The translations under genes and the position numbers were made by a program. A model generated the notes under the pieces. It did not search any database. It saw only the letters and a list, made by a program, of their open reading frames with translations, and was not told where the DNA came from. Positions 18,974 to 29,100 of a stretch of 64,000 nucleotides of DNA are shown here, in pieces. The number at the start of each line of letters is the position of its first letter. Position 1 is the first letter of the stretch. This DNA is from CBDCZY01 sp965224745 (GTDB lineage: Bacteria > Pseudomonadota > Gammaproteobacteria > Methylococcales > Methylomonadaceae), in contig CBDCZY010000010.1 of NCBI GenBank assembly GCA_965224745.1, forward strand, positions 1-64,000, in the 5' to 3' direction.

Positions 18974-19000
18974 AGGCATCTTACGATGCCTTGTTATTAT
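18974..19000 (+). terminator. Candidate terminator after the giant gene
   Basis: A 7-bp perfect stem AGGCATC / GATGCCT with a 4-base loop is followed by TTGTTATTATTT. It lies about 330 bp after the stop of the giant gene. Confidence 0.4.
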
Positions 19001-19016
19001 TTCAGGGCAATCGGGT

Positions 19017-19225
19017 TTAAATTGAACCAATAATTTTGAGCAAATACTCATTATCCCAACCAACCATCAACCGTTTAGTTTTTACGCCGACCTTAGCTGT
19101 TTTCTCAGATTTAATAAGATTCAAAGCAATATGGCGAGTGACAGCAAGGTTGGCAGCGCTATATCCCTTGCGAGTACGATTGCTGTCTTCATCAAAGGCA
19201 CGTCTAAAACCCAATGCAGATTGAC
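19017..19225 (-). pseudogene. ISAs1 transposase C-terminal remnant
   Basis: Reading leftward, the frame gives ALGFRRAFDEDSNRTRKGYS, AANLAVTRHIALNLIKSEKT and LMVGWDNEYLLKII. This matches the C-terminal end of classic ISAs1 transposases (catalytic Glu region to the C-terminus). No terminal repeat or N-terminal part was recognised, so it is a scrap. It belongs to a different ISAs1 subgroup from the DruA-bearing element at 9400. Confidence 0.75.
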
Positions 19226-19510
19226 AGGTTTAATGAAAGTCTGTTTGATTATCCATTTAAATTCAAAGAAAGTGTCTAAAAAACTAAAAAGTGTTTCAAG
19301 ATCGACTATTTATTAGCCAGCTTACATGTTTTATAAAGTAAAGATGCCTACATTGCCTTATTCTTTGTCTATCTTGATGTTCATTTAGACAAAAAAAGAG
19401 AATAGGTTAGTCCTATTGTGTCGATAATAGATAACTTTTCAATTCAGTATTTTTTATGTTAGATTATCTTAAATAACCTAAATTTATAATTCAAATAAAG
19501 GGATGGGAAA

Positions 19511-21154
19511 ATGTCTAGCAATCACTCAGGTTTTGAACAAGATCCTTTTAGTTCGGATCACGATCTCAAGTTTTTTTTTCAAAGCTCTAAAGATAAAATT
19601 ATCTTAAGACAAATTGCTGAAAATATTAGAAAAACTGACGGTATTTTGTTATTGACTGGTGAAACAGGCACCGGTAAAACTATGTTATTGCATGCAATAA
19701 CCCAACAGTTGGGTCATGAAATAATATTTGTCCAACAAAAACAAGGAATCGCTACTTTTGAAGATTTAGTGCAGGACTTATGTTACCAGCTTGGATTATC
19801 GGTAAAGGATAAAGATCTTTGGGAAAGGTTTGAACTGCTGGAAGAACTGTTATCTTCTGGTCTCCCGGCAAGTCCTATTGTCCTGATCGTTGATAACGCT
19901 AACTTTCTACAAGACGACTTATTGAATAAATTGATATTGCTTTCGTTTGCCCTGGCAGAGAAGAGCACTGCTTTTAAAATCGTATTAATAGGATTACCTG
20001 AGCTTGAATCGAAAATTAATGAGCTGGATCAGTTGCCTGTCAAGCAAGTACCTTTATATCATTGTGTACTTAACAACCTGGACTTACCTGAGGTAAGTAA
20101 CTATATCAACCAACGTCTTGAAGCAGTAGGCTATCACGCGGCCGATTTATTTACGCCCAGTGCAATCACAGAAATAGCAAAGTTTACTAAGGGCAATCCT
20201 CGTATCATTAATAAAATTTGCAGTGCTGCATTGTCAGTTGTTGGTAGCGAAAATCAGTCATTTGTAACCAAAGAAATAGTTATGCAGGTTTCTAAAAAGT
20301 ACCTGTTACATCCAGTTACAGCAAAGAGCAAAAAAATCAATGCAGATGCTCGTGTAACCGAAGAAGTAAATTCAAAAAAATTGGAGCTACGAAAATCCTT
20401 TAGAACAACGGCTTTAGGGATGGTTGCGCTCGCTATTTTGGGGTTGGGTATCATCTTGTATCGTGTGTCATGGACCCCCCCATTTTTTGATATAAATATT
20501 AAGCCTTTCAATGTTGTTAAAAACAAGGGAAAGTCAGGAAATGAACAAAAGCTGGCTCACCCAAAAAAAGTGTATTCGAAAAATGTCGAAGATCGGGTGG
20601 TAGTTATGCAACAAAGCCCCAGCCAGCATAATATGCAAACAACAGCATCGGTCGATGCCGAGCGTCAAAACAAGCATGTACCGAACTCACAAGATGTGAG
20701 GTTAAATGGTAGACAACTTCAAAGTATTGCTAAAGAAACAGGTCGTATTTATCCTCAACCAGTAGAACAGGCAAACTTTAAACCAGCTGGGGAAAGTGCA
20801 CGTCAGTATATCGATGCCTTGCAAAACAGCAGTCAAACTTTTGTAGCTAAGGAAGTTTTCGATCAAGCTGCCCTGTTGAGTAAGCAGGGTATGGCAACAG
20901 ATTCTTTTTTACTCTATTTTTATTTGGCTAAACATGGAAATGGCAATGCTGCTTTTAAATTAGCACAGTTTTATGATCCTTCTACCTTCCAAAAGGATGT
21001 AAGCTTTATCGAAAATCCCAATATTATAGTTGCTAAAAAGTGGTATAAACAGGCAGTCAGTGCCGGCCATCCATATGCTAATTATCGATTAGCATTGCTT
21101 AATAACTTGGAGAGCAGGCTAGGCGGTGGAATTAATATAAGAGCGCAAAATTGA
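19511..21154 (+). CDS. ExeA-like AAA ATPase with transmembrane segment and Sel1-type C-terminus
   Basis: The 547-residue protein starts with an ExeA/GspA-type ATPase domain: DPFSSDHDLKFFF, Walker A GETGTGKT (50-57), Walker B-like VLIVDNANFL (about 121-130) and sensor region KGNPRIINKIC. A single transmembrane helix follows (about 302-322, LGMVALAILGLGIILY). A low-complexity linker leads to a C-terminal region with two Sel1/TPR-like motifs (NAAFKLAQFYDP; AKKWYKQAVSAGHPYANYRLAL). ExeA-like ATPases energise envelope assembly, such as secretin placement or export of surface polymers, so an inner-membrane role in envelope assembly is likely. No secretin or pilus genes are adjacent. It converges on the next gene with a 15-bp gap. 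Confidence 0.8.
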   Translation: MSSNHSGFEQDPFSSDHDLKFFFQSSKDKIILRQIAENIRKTDGILLLTGETGTGKTMLLHAITQQLGHEIIFVQQKQGIATFEDLVQDLCYQLGLSVKDKDLWERFELLEELLSSGLPASPIVLIVDNANFLQDDLLNKLILLSFALAEKSTAFKIVLIGLPELESKINELDQLPVKQVPLYHCVLNNLDLPEVSNYINQRLEAVGYHAADLFTPSAITEIAKFTKGNPRIINKICSAALSVVGSENQSFVTKEIVMQVSKKYLLHPVTAKSKKINADARVTEEVNSKKLELRKSFRTTALGMVALAILGLGIILYRVSWTPPFFDINIKPFNVVKNKGKSGNEQKLAHPKKVYSKNVEDRVVVMQQSPSQHNMQTTASVDAERQNKHVPNSQDVRLNGRQLQSIAKETGRIYPQPVEQANFKPAGESARQYIDALQNSSQTFVAKEVFDQAALLSKQGMATDSFLLYFYLAKHGNGNAAFKLAQFYDPSTFQKDVSFIENPNIIVAKKWYKQAVSAGHPYANYRLALLNNLESRLGGGINIRAQN

Positions 21155-21169
21155 ATGAATTTCGATAAT

Positions 21170-23317
21170 TTAGCTTCTACGCCAAGTTTGGTAGCGTTCT
21201 ACCCACCGCAACAGTTTTTCTGGCGCATGGGCTTTCTTCCAGTTGCCGGCAGCATACTTATTGGCTTCTACCAGGGTGGGGTAGATATGTATGGTGCCAA
21301 GAATTTTATTCAGACCAAAATTATGGCGCATCGCAGCAACGTATTCGGCTATTAAATCTCCGGCGTGCTCACCGACAATGGTAACACCTAGAATTTTGTC
21401 TTTACCCGGTATGGTTAAAACTTTAATAAAGCCGTGTGCTTCTTCATCTACGATGGCTCGATCCAGATCATCAATATCATAACGGGTGACTTCGTAAGGA
21501 ATCTCTCTTTGTTGGGCTTCTAATTCATTTAAACCCACCCGGGCTACTTCAGGGTCAGTAAATGTTGCCCACGGAATAACAGAGTAATCAACAGAAAATT
21601 TACGCCAGTCGCCAAACAAAGAATTGACTGCCGCATACCAAGCTTGATGTGCTGCCGTGTGAGTAAATTGGAAAGGACCCGCAACATCGCCGCAAGCAAA
21701 TATATTGGGGTATAGGGTTTGCAAATATTGGTCGGTTTCTACTGTACGGGTTTTGGTGATGGGAATTTCCAATTCTTCCAAGCCAAAACCAGCCGTGTTG
21801 GCAACGCGTCCAACAGCGACCAAAAGCGCATCAAATTCAATTTTAACTTCTTTGTTTTGACCATCTCCCACTACTTCGCAGACCAATGTATTCTGATTAT
21901 GTCCAGCGATAAATTTTTTGGCTTTGTGGTTTACAAGAACCTCAATACCTTCTGCGTGGAAGCGCTGTATGACGCTCTCTGAAATTTCGGGATCCTCACG
22001 AATGAGGATGCGCGGTAGCATTTCCACTTGAGTTACCTGGCTGCCTAAACGTTGAAAAGCCTGAACCAGCTCTGAGCCTATGGGACCGCCACCCAGCACC
22101 AGCAAGCGTTTAGGTAAAGTTCGCAAAGACCAGATGGTATCCGAAGTATGATAATCAATGGTATTAATGCCTTCAATGGGCGGTACGAAAGGACGTGCTC
22201 CAGTAGCAATGACAATACTTCGGGTTGTCAAGGTTTTACCGTTTATTTCAACGGTATAGGGCGAGGTTATTTTAGCCTCGCCTTCGAGACATTCAACACC
22301 TAGTTTTGTATAGCGTTCAATTGAATCATGCGGCTCTATTTTTTGGATGATATTTTGGACACGCTCCATTACTTCTGCAAAATCGAACTTAACATTGACA
22401 GATTTGATACCAAATTCTTTGGAACGCTTGGCGTGATTTAAAAATTTGGCAGACCGGATTAATGCTTTAGATGGAACGCAACCTGTATTCAAGCAATCAC
22501 CGCCCATTTTGTGCTTTTCAATCAGGGTGACTTTGGCTTTGACGGCTGCCGCGATATATGAAGTCACCAGCCCTGCAGATCCGGCTCCTATGACAATTAA
22601 ATTACGGTCAAAGCTCTTGGGTTTAGGAAATCTACGCATGACTTGATGTGCCTTTATGGATGAAATCAGCTTTTTCGCCAAAAGTGGAAACAAGCCTAGA
22701 AGTATGAATGATATGATCAAGCCTGGTGACAGGATTCCTGTTAGCGAATCGATTTTAGCGATTTGTGTGCCAGCATTGACATAAACCAATGTTCCGGCCA
22801 GCATGCCGAGCTGACTAACCCAATAGAACGTCCAGGTTTTGATGGTGGTTAATCCTATTAAAAGGTTGATTAAAAAAAATGGAAATGCCGGAACGAGTCG
22901 TAAAGTAAACAAGTAAAAGGCGCCATCTTTTTTGATGCCGTTATTTATAGCCCTTAGTTGCTGACTAAACTTGCTGTGTATGGTATCGCGGAATAAAAAA
23001 CGTGATGCAAGAAACGCCAACGCTGCGCCTATAGAACTAGCGAATGAAATAAGCAGTGTGCCTGTTGATAGCCCAAAAATTGCCCCGCCTACCAAAGTCA
23101 TAATCGCGGCACCTGGCAGTGATAAAGCGGTCACAGCAACGTAAAGTACAAAGAAAAATAAACCTGTTTGCCAGGGACTAGCTTGGTAGAAATTATCGAT
23201 TTTGAGTTGTTGCGATTTAAAATAATCCAGGTTGAAATAGTTATTCAAACCGAAATAGAAATAGCTGGCGATCAAAATAGCAATCACCACCAGTAGTACC
23301 AATTTAGTTTTATCCAT
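21170..23317 (-). CDS. TVP38/TMEM64 membrane domain fused to flavin disulfide oxidoreductase
   Basis: The 715-residue protein has two parts. Residues 1-225 are membrane segments with the TVP38/DedA-like (SNARE-associated) region GAAIMTLVGGAIFGLSTGTL and the re-entrant RLVPAFPFFLIN motif. Residues 236-715 are a class-I pyridine nucleotide-disulfide oxidoreductase: FAD site VIGAGSAGLV, redox pair GGDCLNTGCVPSK (Cys275 and Cys280), NAD(P) site VLGGGPIGSELVQ and FAD site IFACGDVAG. The C-terminal dimerisation domain ends with HIYPTLVEANK, where the His is the usual acid/base residue. It resembles mercuric reductase or dihydrolipoamide dehydrogenase but lacks the vicinal C-terminal cysteines of MerA. 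The substrate is unknown. Such fusions occur in other bacteria. The gene is monocistronic. Confidence 0.88.
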   Translation of the reverse strand: MDKTKLVLLVVIAILIASYFYFGLNNYFNLDYFKSQQLKIDNFYQASPWQTGLFFFVLYVAVTALSLPGAAIMTLVGGAIFGLSTGTLLISFASSIGAALAFLASRFLFRDTIHSKFSQQLRAINNGIKKDGAFYLFTLRLVPAFPFFLINLLIGLTTIKTWTFYWVSQLGMLAGTLVYVNAGTQIAKIDSLTGILSPGLIISFILLGLFPLLAKKLISSIKAHQVMRRFPKPKSFDRNLIVIGAGSAGLVTSYIAAAVKAKVTLIEKHKMGGDCLNTGCVPSKALIRSAKFLNHAKRSKEFGIKSVNVKFDFAEVMERVQNIIQKIEPHDSIERYTKLGVECLEGEAKITSPYTVEINGKTLTTRSIVIATGARPFVPPIEGINTIDYHTSDTIWSLRTLPKRLLVLGGGPIGSELVQAFQRLGSQVTQVEMLPRILIREDPEISESVIQRFHAEGIEVLVNHKAKKFIAGHNQNTLVCEVVGDGQNKEVKIEFDALLVAVGRVANTAGFGLEELEIPITKTRTVETDQYLQTLYPNIFACGDVAGPFQFTHTAAHQAWYAAVNSLFGDWRKFSVDYSVIPWATFTDPEVARVGLNELEAQQREIPYEVTRYDIDDLDRAIVDEEAHGFIKVLTIPGKDKILGVTIVGEHAGDLIAEYVAAMRHNFGLNKILGTIHIYPTLVEANKYAAGNWKKAHAPEKLLRWVERYQTWRRS

Positions 23318-23952
23318 AATGGCCCTCTATTGGATTAACGCACTTCGTTCAACGTGCCTGTGTAACTCTGAGCGATACTACCATTGAACTTATCTGGAGC
23401 TAGAATTTATTCTAGTTGGTTCGAATATAGGCTGCGCTGGGAAGGGTGCCCATTTCTGTGGTTCTTGAGATTTATGTTTACGGTAAGCGGATGGTAGAGG
23501 CTAATCCAGTTATTGCTTGTACTTTAGGTATTTTCTTTTAATTTCCCCACCTAGGTGCTGGGGTATTAATTAAACTATGTTATTTAATGTAACGTAACTC
23601 CGTCATATCCCTAAAAAATCACAACCCATTGTAAATTAAATGTTTGGCCAATATTAAAATAACAACGGTAGGTTAAATGACACACTTCTGCTTCTTTATA
23701 TCGTCTAAATTAAGTTCGTAAACTAGCATCGAATCAGTTTTGTGCTGTACATTTCTTTAGCAGCGTATTAGACAATAAATTATAAGTTTTTGATATATTA
23801 AAGAAAGAACTATTGGTAGACAGGGTTAATTTATCAAAAAGTATTGGCATGAGTCATGCTTAATAATGTTCTGTTCTTGAATATGTTCTGTGGTCTTCGT
23901 GGGACACTTTTCAGAAATAAAAATAAATCATAACAGAAGATAAGGTAACTTT
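23318..23952. other. Intergenic, 635 bp between divergent genes
   Basis: No ORF or RNA gene recognised. It must hold promoters for both flanking genes. A short imperfect hairpin (CCCCACCTAGGTGCTGGGG near 23545) is the only structure noticed. The sequence is AT-rich toward 23953. Confidence 0.4.
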
Positions 23953-24729
23953 ATGCAACATACTAATATTCTTAAAAAAGTAGTATTTTACTCATTGTTA
24001 GGCGCTTCCTTGGCAGTTAACCAAAGCATTTTTGCTCACACTAGGCTCCAAGTTTCAACAGTGGACGAAAACTCAGCTCAGCATGGCAGTGACTACAACA
24101 ACGAAGTGATTGGCCACGGCTGTCAAAACCCTACTACTGGGACGAAAGACATTAATACACTAGGTACCGTAGTGGTTTTTCCGGACGGCGTAGACTCCAC
24201 CATTTCATCAAATGGAGCGCCACATGAAGGTTCATTAACTGATTTTGTCCAAAACTGGGGAAGCCCAGTTGCTAAAATTCAAAATAAAGATGTTTTTGAT
24301 ATTGAGGATGAAATTAAAGATCCGCTGGGCAACGTTGTTGGTTACTGGGCCGGCGGCGGTCATACCTTGAAAGGTGGGTTGACGGGTCTCATTCCATTCA
24401 GAACCACTGGTGTGATTATTGAACCAACTTCATGCGCAAAAACGGTAAAGTTTATTGTCGCTATCGCGGATATTTGCAAAATTACACCGATCAGCGGTTT
24501 TGCAGATGATAATGTGATGTTATGGACCCCTGCTGTTGGTTCTAATTTTGATGGCGGGGAAGCCCTGAATGGCTATGATTCACCCGCTTCATTGACCGTA
24601 AATCGTACTAGTGATTTAGCGGCTGAATGTGGAGAGGGTTTGGAGGTGGTGGTAACTCCTTCTGCCGCACAGCTTAACCGCGATATGCCGGTTGTAATTG
24701 ACGGTACTCAAATTTGGCCACAACCTTAA
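23953..24729 (+). CDS. Secreted protein with mature N-terminal His, YcnI/DUF1775-like
   Basis: The 258-residue protein has a clear signal peptide (residues 1-29) ending QSIFA, with predicted cleavage giving a mature N-terminus HTRLQVSTVD. An N-terminal histidine followed by a beta-rich domain with a VIGHGCQNPTTGT block and VVFPDGV resembles YcnI/DUF1775 periplasmic copper-binding proteins, where the His amino terminus forms a copper site. Two further cysteines (SCAKTV, ICKIT) and a C-terminal IWPQP are present. Length is about 50 residues more than typical YcnI domains and similarity is patchy, so the family call is tentative. RBS AAGGT lies upstream. It is alone, followed by a strong terminator. 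Copper binding is inference. Confidence 0.55.
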   Translation: MQHTNILKKVVFYSLLGASLAVNQSIFAHTRLQVSTVDENSAQHGSDYNNEVIGHGCQNPTTGTKDINTLGTVVVFPDGVDSTISSNGAPHEGSLTDFVQNWGSPVAKIQNKDVFDIEDEIKDPLGNVVGYWAGGGHTLKGGLTGLIPFRTTGVIIEPTSCAKTVKFIVAIADICKITPISGFADDNVMLWTPAVGSNFDGGEALNGYDSPASLTVNRTSDLAAECGEGLEVVVTPSAAQLNRDMPVVIDGTQIWPQP

Positions 24730-24798
24730 TTTTGAATGTAACTAAGTTAGTTGGTTAACAAGAATTATTGATTTAGCTGGCCAAGGAAGACCCTCATG

Positions 24799-24830
24799 GT
24801 CAGCGTCCTTAACGGGACGCTGACTGCTTT
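24799..24830. terminator. Rho-independent terminator, probably bidirectional
   Basis: A perfect 10-bp stem GTCAGCGTCC / GGACGCTGAC with a 6-base loop lies between two convergent genes (ends at 24729 and 24852). The T tract is weak on the plus side (TGCTTT). Confidence 0.75.
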
Positions 24831-24851
24831 CAAAGTATTCAAGTTGAGCAG

Positions 24852-25655
24852 CTATTTGATGCAATTTACTGCATCATCACATTTGATCTCACCTGTTTTT
24901 ATGACTTCTGCATAAACGCCAACATGAGCTTTATTGTGTTGAGCTACTGTTCTTAAGATATTGTTATCTTTTGGCAAATCACCTTGCGGCAATGTGGTCA
25001 TGACACATCTTGGGCAAAGATCGGTTACCTTTAACTGAACATCACTCCCAATCGTCAGGGTTTTGCCCAGCCATTCGTTTTCAGCAAATCTTGTTGCATC
25101 GGAGTTGATGATAATGTTTGGTCTGAAGCGCCTTGGCTCGAACCTCCCTTCTGGAAATAAACGCCTTAATTCATCTAAGGTAGAAGTAGTCAGTAAATGA
25201 ATTTTCGCAAGGTCGAAAAATGTTCCAGTCGGCATATCTTCTTCCGTTACAACATCTCGATTATCAAGTTTTTCAATGTCCGGCCAATATTCTTCTAATT
25301 GCGGATTTTCTGGCACCTGCGAGATCAATTTGACTTTTTTACCCAGAGCGGCGGACAGAATTTCGTCAACTTGAGAATCTTTACTCGTGATCATGGAACC
25401 GTCGGGCAAGGTAATACTAATGTTTTTGGTTTGAGCAAGATTATCGTAGCGAGAATGAAAGGAAAACATATTCGGCCATCTTTTAGGGTTTTTTGCACTG
25501 ACTATTTTACCGGATTCGATATCTACCAGAGCAAATGAGCGGTCGCCATGAAGACCATTGGTTGTGACTTGAGTTGAACGCAATTCTTCGCCCATCATAG
25601 ATTTGACTGGATAACGCCACAAGGATACAACGTTGGTTTTTTGAGTAGTTGGCAC
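24852..25655 (-). CDS. MOSC domain protein (YcbX/mARC type)
   Basis: This 267-residue protein has an N-terminal MOSC beta-barrel domain (VVSLWRYPVKSMMGEELRS, about 10-115) and a MOSC domain (about 125-265) with FEPRRFRPNIII and LKVTDLCPRCVMTT, which contains the conserved Cys that ligates molybdenum in this family. Members reduce N-hydroxylated bases or handle the molybdenum cofactor. The frame is open to 25697, but the GTG at 25655 is preceded by AGGAG at ideal spacing, so I use it. Molybdate import genes (modABC) lie 20 kb away, which would supply the cofactor. It is a single gene convergent with 23953. Confidence 0.88.
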   Translation of the reverse strand: MPTTQKTNVVSLWRYPVKSMMGEELRSTQVTTNGLHGDRSFALVDIESGKIVSAKNPKRWPNMFSFHSRYDNLAQTKNISITLPDGSMITSKDSQVDEILSAALGKKVKLISQVPENPQLEEYWPDIEKLDNRDVVTEEDMPTGTFFDLAKIHLLTTSTLDELRRLFPEGRFEPRRFRPNIIINSDATRFAENEWLGKTLTIGSDVQLKVTDLCPRCVMTTLPQGDLPKDNNILRTVAQHNKAHVGVYAEVIKTGEIKCDDAVNCIK

Positions 25656-26106
25656 TGAGTTTCTCCTAACTGTGTTGTTATGAGCTACATAGAACATTAA
25701 ACAAATAGCTACATTAACCGAACTTACGTGGAAGTTTGGCTAGGCTTTCTGAGGTTTGGTATGAAGTCCGAAGCCTGCCATGGTTAAGATTGTACCATTT
25801 TGAACTTAGAGGAATGGCATTAAGACCGTAGGCAATTGATATGAAATAAAACGTTGATTCGCTTAATGGTGGCGGATCAATAATGAAATGTCTCGACTAA
25901 CAATCTAAATGCTTAACTTATGCGTTGGATAACTTTTTTCAACTCTTCAATATTGTATATAAACCGCCGTTCAAGCGAGCCATAGTTTTAAGTACAAACA
26001 AACAAGTCTGATTGATCGTACGAGAATTACCCGCTAACAAAAGACCTGGATAATCATCATGGAATAATGAAAACCCAGGCCTTGGTAAGTTAACTATTAT
26101 CAGTGG
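25656..26106. other. Intergenic, about 450 bp
   Basis: No gene seen. A long-loop inverted repeat AAGACCTGG ... CCAGGCCTT (about 26040-26085) lies just past the 3' end of the minus-strand gene ending at 26107 and may act as its terminator. Confidence 0.35.
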
Positions 26107-29100
26107 TTAGGGTAACACTGCGAACGGATCAGTGTACTCGTTCGGGTTATCAAGTTGGTACTTAACTTCTGCCGGGTAGGCTGGGATATCCCTTATGCCA
26201 TCGCCATTAAAGTCTCCCGCTTGATAGTCAGCAATATTAATAGTAGAGCCTAAATCCGATCCATTCTGACCCGCACCTATAGCCGGGCTTCCATACAAAG
26301 GCAGAGTATCCATCTGTAAATTAGAATTCGATCCCCAATTGGCGACAAGTGTCATTCTAAATGGTGCTTCAGGAAGGGCAGGGCTGATGGTGATCGAGTC
26401 ATTATCAACGGATGTGACTGTTCGTACGACCCCATCACCGTTTACCTCTACTTTGTTTCCTGCTGCATAGTACTTCGATACATCTTTGCCCTTTTGCAGC
26501 AGTACAACCAGGCGGCTGTTTGAACTTACTCCCAAACCGGCTACAAGATTGACCATTTTTGGAATATTCGATAACTGAGGGTTGGTTTGATTGCTGTTTT
26601 TATCTTCCCCTGTGTACGCAGTAAATGAAGGCAAAGTAAAAAACTCTTGTCGGTAAGGCTTCAATAAAGTCCATAGAGTTGAAAGTCCGGTTCCGGCTGG
26701 CCAATAAAGGTTGTTATCAGATTTAAATAATTGGCCATCAGGATTAATGTCATTAGATACTTCCAGGCCGTACAAAATATTTCCGGATAGCATTGAATCC
26801 TTTGCAATAACCGATAGCCCTGGTTTCCAGCGGGAAAATAATAGCGAGTTGTCTATGACACTAAAATTTTCATCGGGATAGCCACTTTTTCCAGCAATCA
26901 CATTGATAGCGCCTGATCCGACAAAGATAGAGTTTTTCAGACTGCTATCGAAAGTGTCAGCGGATATGAAATTCTGTCCGCTATACATAGCTAACACCTT
27001 ATCTACAGAAGCATTGTAGACACCAAGGGTATACTGAATGTTATCAGGGTGTCCTTGGTAAAGATGATGGTGAACGTAACTATTTGATATTTGAAAATTA
27101 ACCGTTCCGCCAGCGATATTAGTTTTTTTCTGGGGACCTGCGCCTCTGGCAAAAATTCCATCTTCATCGTTTTTAGCCACTTCGCACTGATCTACAACAA
27201 CATTTTTTGCACTGTGAAGTCCAATTCCTTTAGAATTCATTGCTACTACACAACGTTTTACTACAATATCTTGCGAGTCACGGATGAAAATACCATTGCC
27301 GCCAATACCCCAAACTTCTTTGCGACCAACATTGTAAATAACGATATCTTCTAATGTAATGTGGTTAGCGCCCTTCGAAATATTGACCCCTTTGTCGCGG
27401 AAACTCTTGATATACAAACCGCGCACAGTTACATAACTTGGCGCTTTCGAGCCAAAGTTTAATCCGGATGATAATTTTCGTGTATTGGTGTTGACAAGAT
27501 CCCCAGTTTTTCTTGGTTTAAAGGAAATACGTTGCACACCGCCACCGAGCTTTTCTCGAGCCCATTCTCCAGGTTGTGAAATTAAATCCGGGTGGTTAAC
27601 AAACAATAAGCGAGTAGGCTGGCTGTTTTCGATACTATTGAACTCGGATGTAAGTAACTTTACTTTATTTGGTGAGCCATTAATTGCTTCAGTAATATAA
27701 ATTGTATCGAAAACGTTATTTTTTTCTACATAGATATAAGCCTGCAAATCTCCCAAATTGTAAGATGCCTTGGTAATAGGTGGTAATGAACCCGTTATCG
27801 CAAGTGTATCGTTCGCTTTATCGATACCAGTAATCGTTGGCCAGCTTCCCTTGTTTACATCCGGCCAGCGGGCAGCTGGCATGCGAGTGTCCCCTACAAA
27901 TAAGTCGTTTACCACTTGATTTGTTTCCAAAGTGTAGATGCCGGCAGAATTTGGCCCGCTCCATCCAGTCAGCGCTGTAGCACCACTCAACTCTACTTTC
28001 TCTCCAGGCTCTGTTTCAATTATGAGAGGAGATGAAGGTGAGAATCTTTTTTGAAAACTCAAACTTTCAGTATAAGTGCCACCTTTAATTCTAATAACAT
28101 CGCCGCCTGATGCAGCGTTAATGGCTTCTTGAATGGTACTATAAGGGTTAGCCAGACTGCCATCTTCTGTCCCGACGTGAAATCCATCTACCCAGAGAGT
28201 GGGTTGCAGATCTCCAGGATGTGTCGCTGGTTGTTCAACCTCTGGTGGTAAATCTTCCTGGACTATCGGACCAGGATTCTCCTCTGCTGGTAAAAATGAG
28301 CTAACACTATCAGGTTGGGGCGGTACTTCATTTTCTGCCACTAGTTCTGAGGTATCTTCAGCGGGTAGGAGTGAAGTAACACTGTCTGATGAACTAAATT
28401 CAACGGAAAGAGTGGGAAGACTGTTGGAATTATTAGCTGTAGCAACTTCATAATAACGTTGCTTATTGATCTCTTTATCATGAGTCAATACCAGAAAAAC
28501 ATATTGGCCTGCTTGCGCTCCTGCGTCATAAAGCTGTTGTAAAAATGAACCAATATTACTGCTCACCTTATTGACAGTTTGGTTTGACCCTGTTGGGCCA
28601 GAAGAAATATCAGAAGCAGTGGCAAAATTATTTGTTAACAAGACGGCATTAACATTTTGCTCAGGTCGTGCTCCATCTACAAAATGCATGTCAGGAACGA
28701 CTGCCGAATGATCCGAAACTGTAGTCATACCATAAAGGTCTATGTTAGCGAGTTGATTTTGCCAGTTTGTCCAACCCTGAATGGTTGCTGTTAATGTCGC
28801 CGATTTGATCGTTTCCCCTGCTTCAAGCACAGGTAACTCAAAAGGGATGACATGAACAGATTTGGTAGAAGCATTGTAGCCATTGCCGATTCTGGATCTA
28901 TTGTCTTTAACCCATCTGGTGCTACGATTTTCTTGAACTGTTTGATCGTTGCTATGCGCTGTGAAATCAATCTTTTCGTTCTCATTTGATGCAACAGGTT
29001 GAGCAGGCAATGGGTTTGAAGGTGTCGTAATAGAAGGTGGTGGAGGTGGTGGAGGTGGCGGGAGTGCAGAGTTAGAGTTGGTGGCTGTAGACAGTATATC

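Larger units (their letters stand above)
18645..19510. other. Decayed region with LamG and ISAs1 scraps
   Basis: No intact gene. It holds a degenerate LamG tail (18840-18945), a small hairpin (18974-18991) and an ISAs1 transposase scrap (19017-19225, minus). The last 200 bp before 19511 are AT-rich and probably contain the promoter of the next gene, but no clear -35/-10 pair was fixed. Confidence 0.6.
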
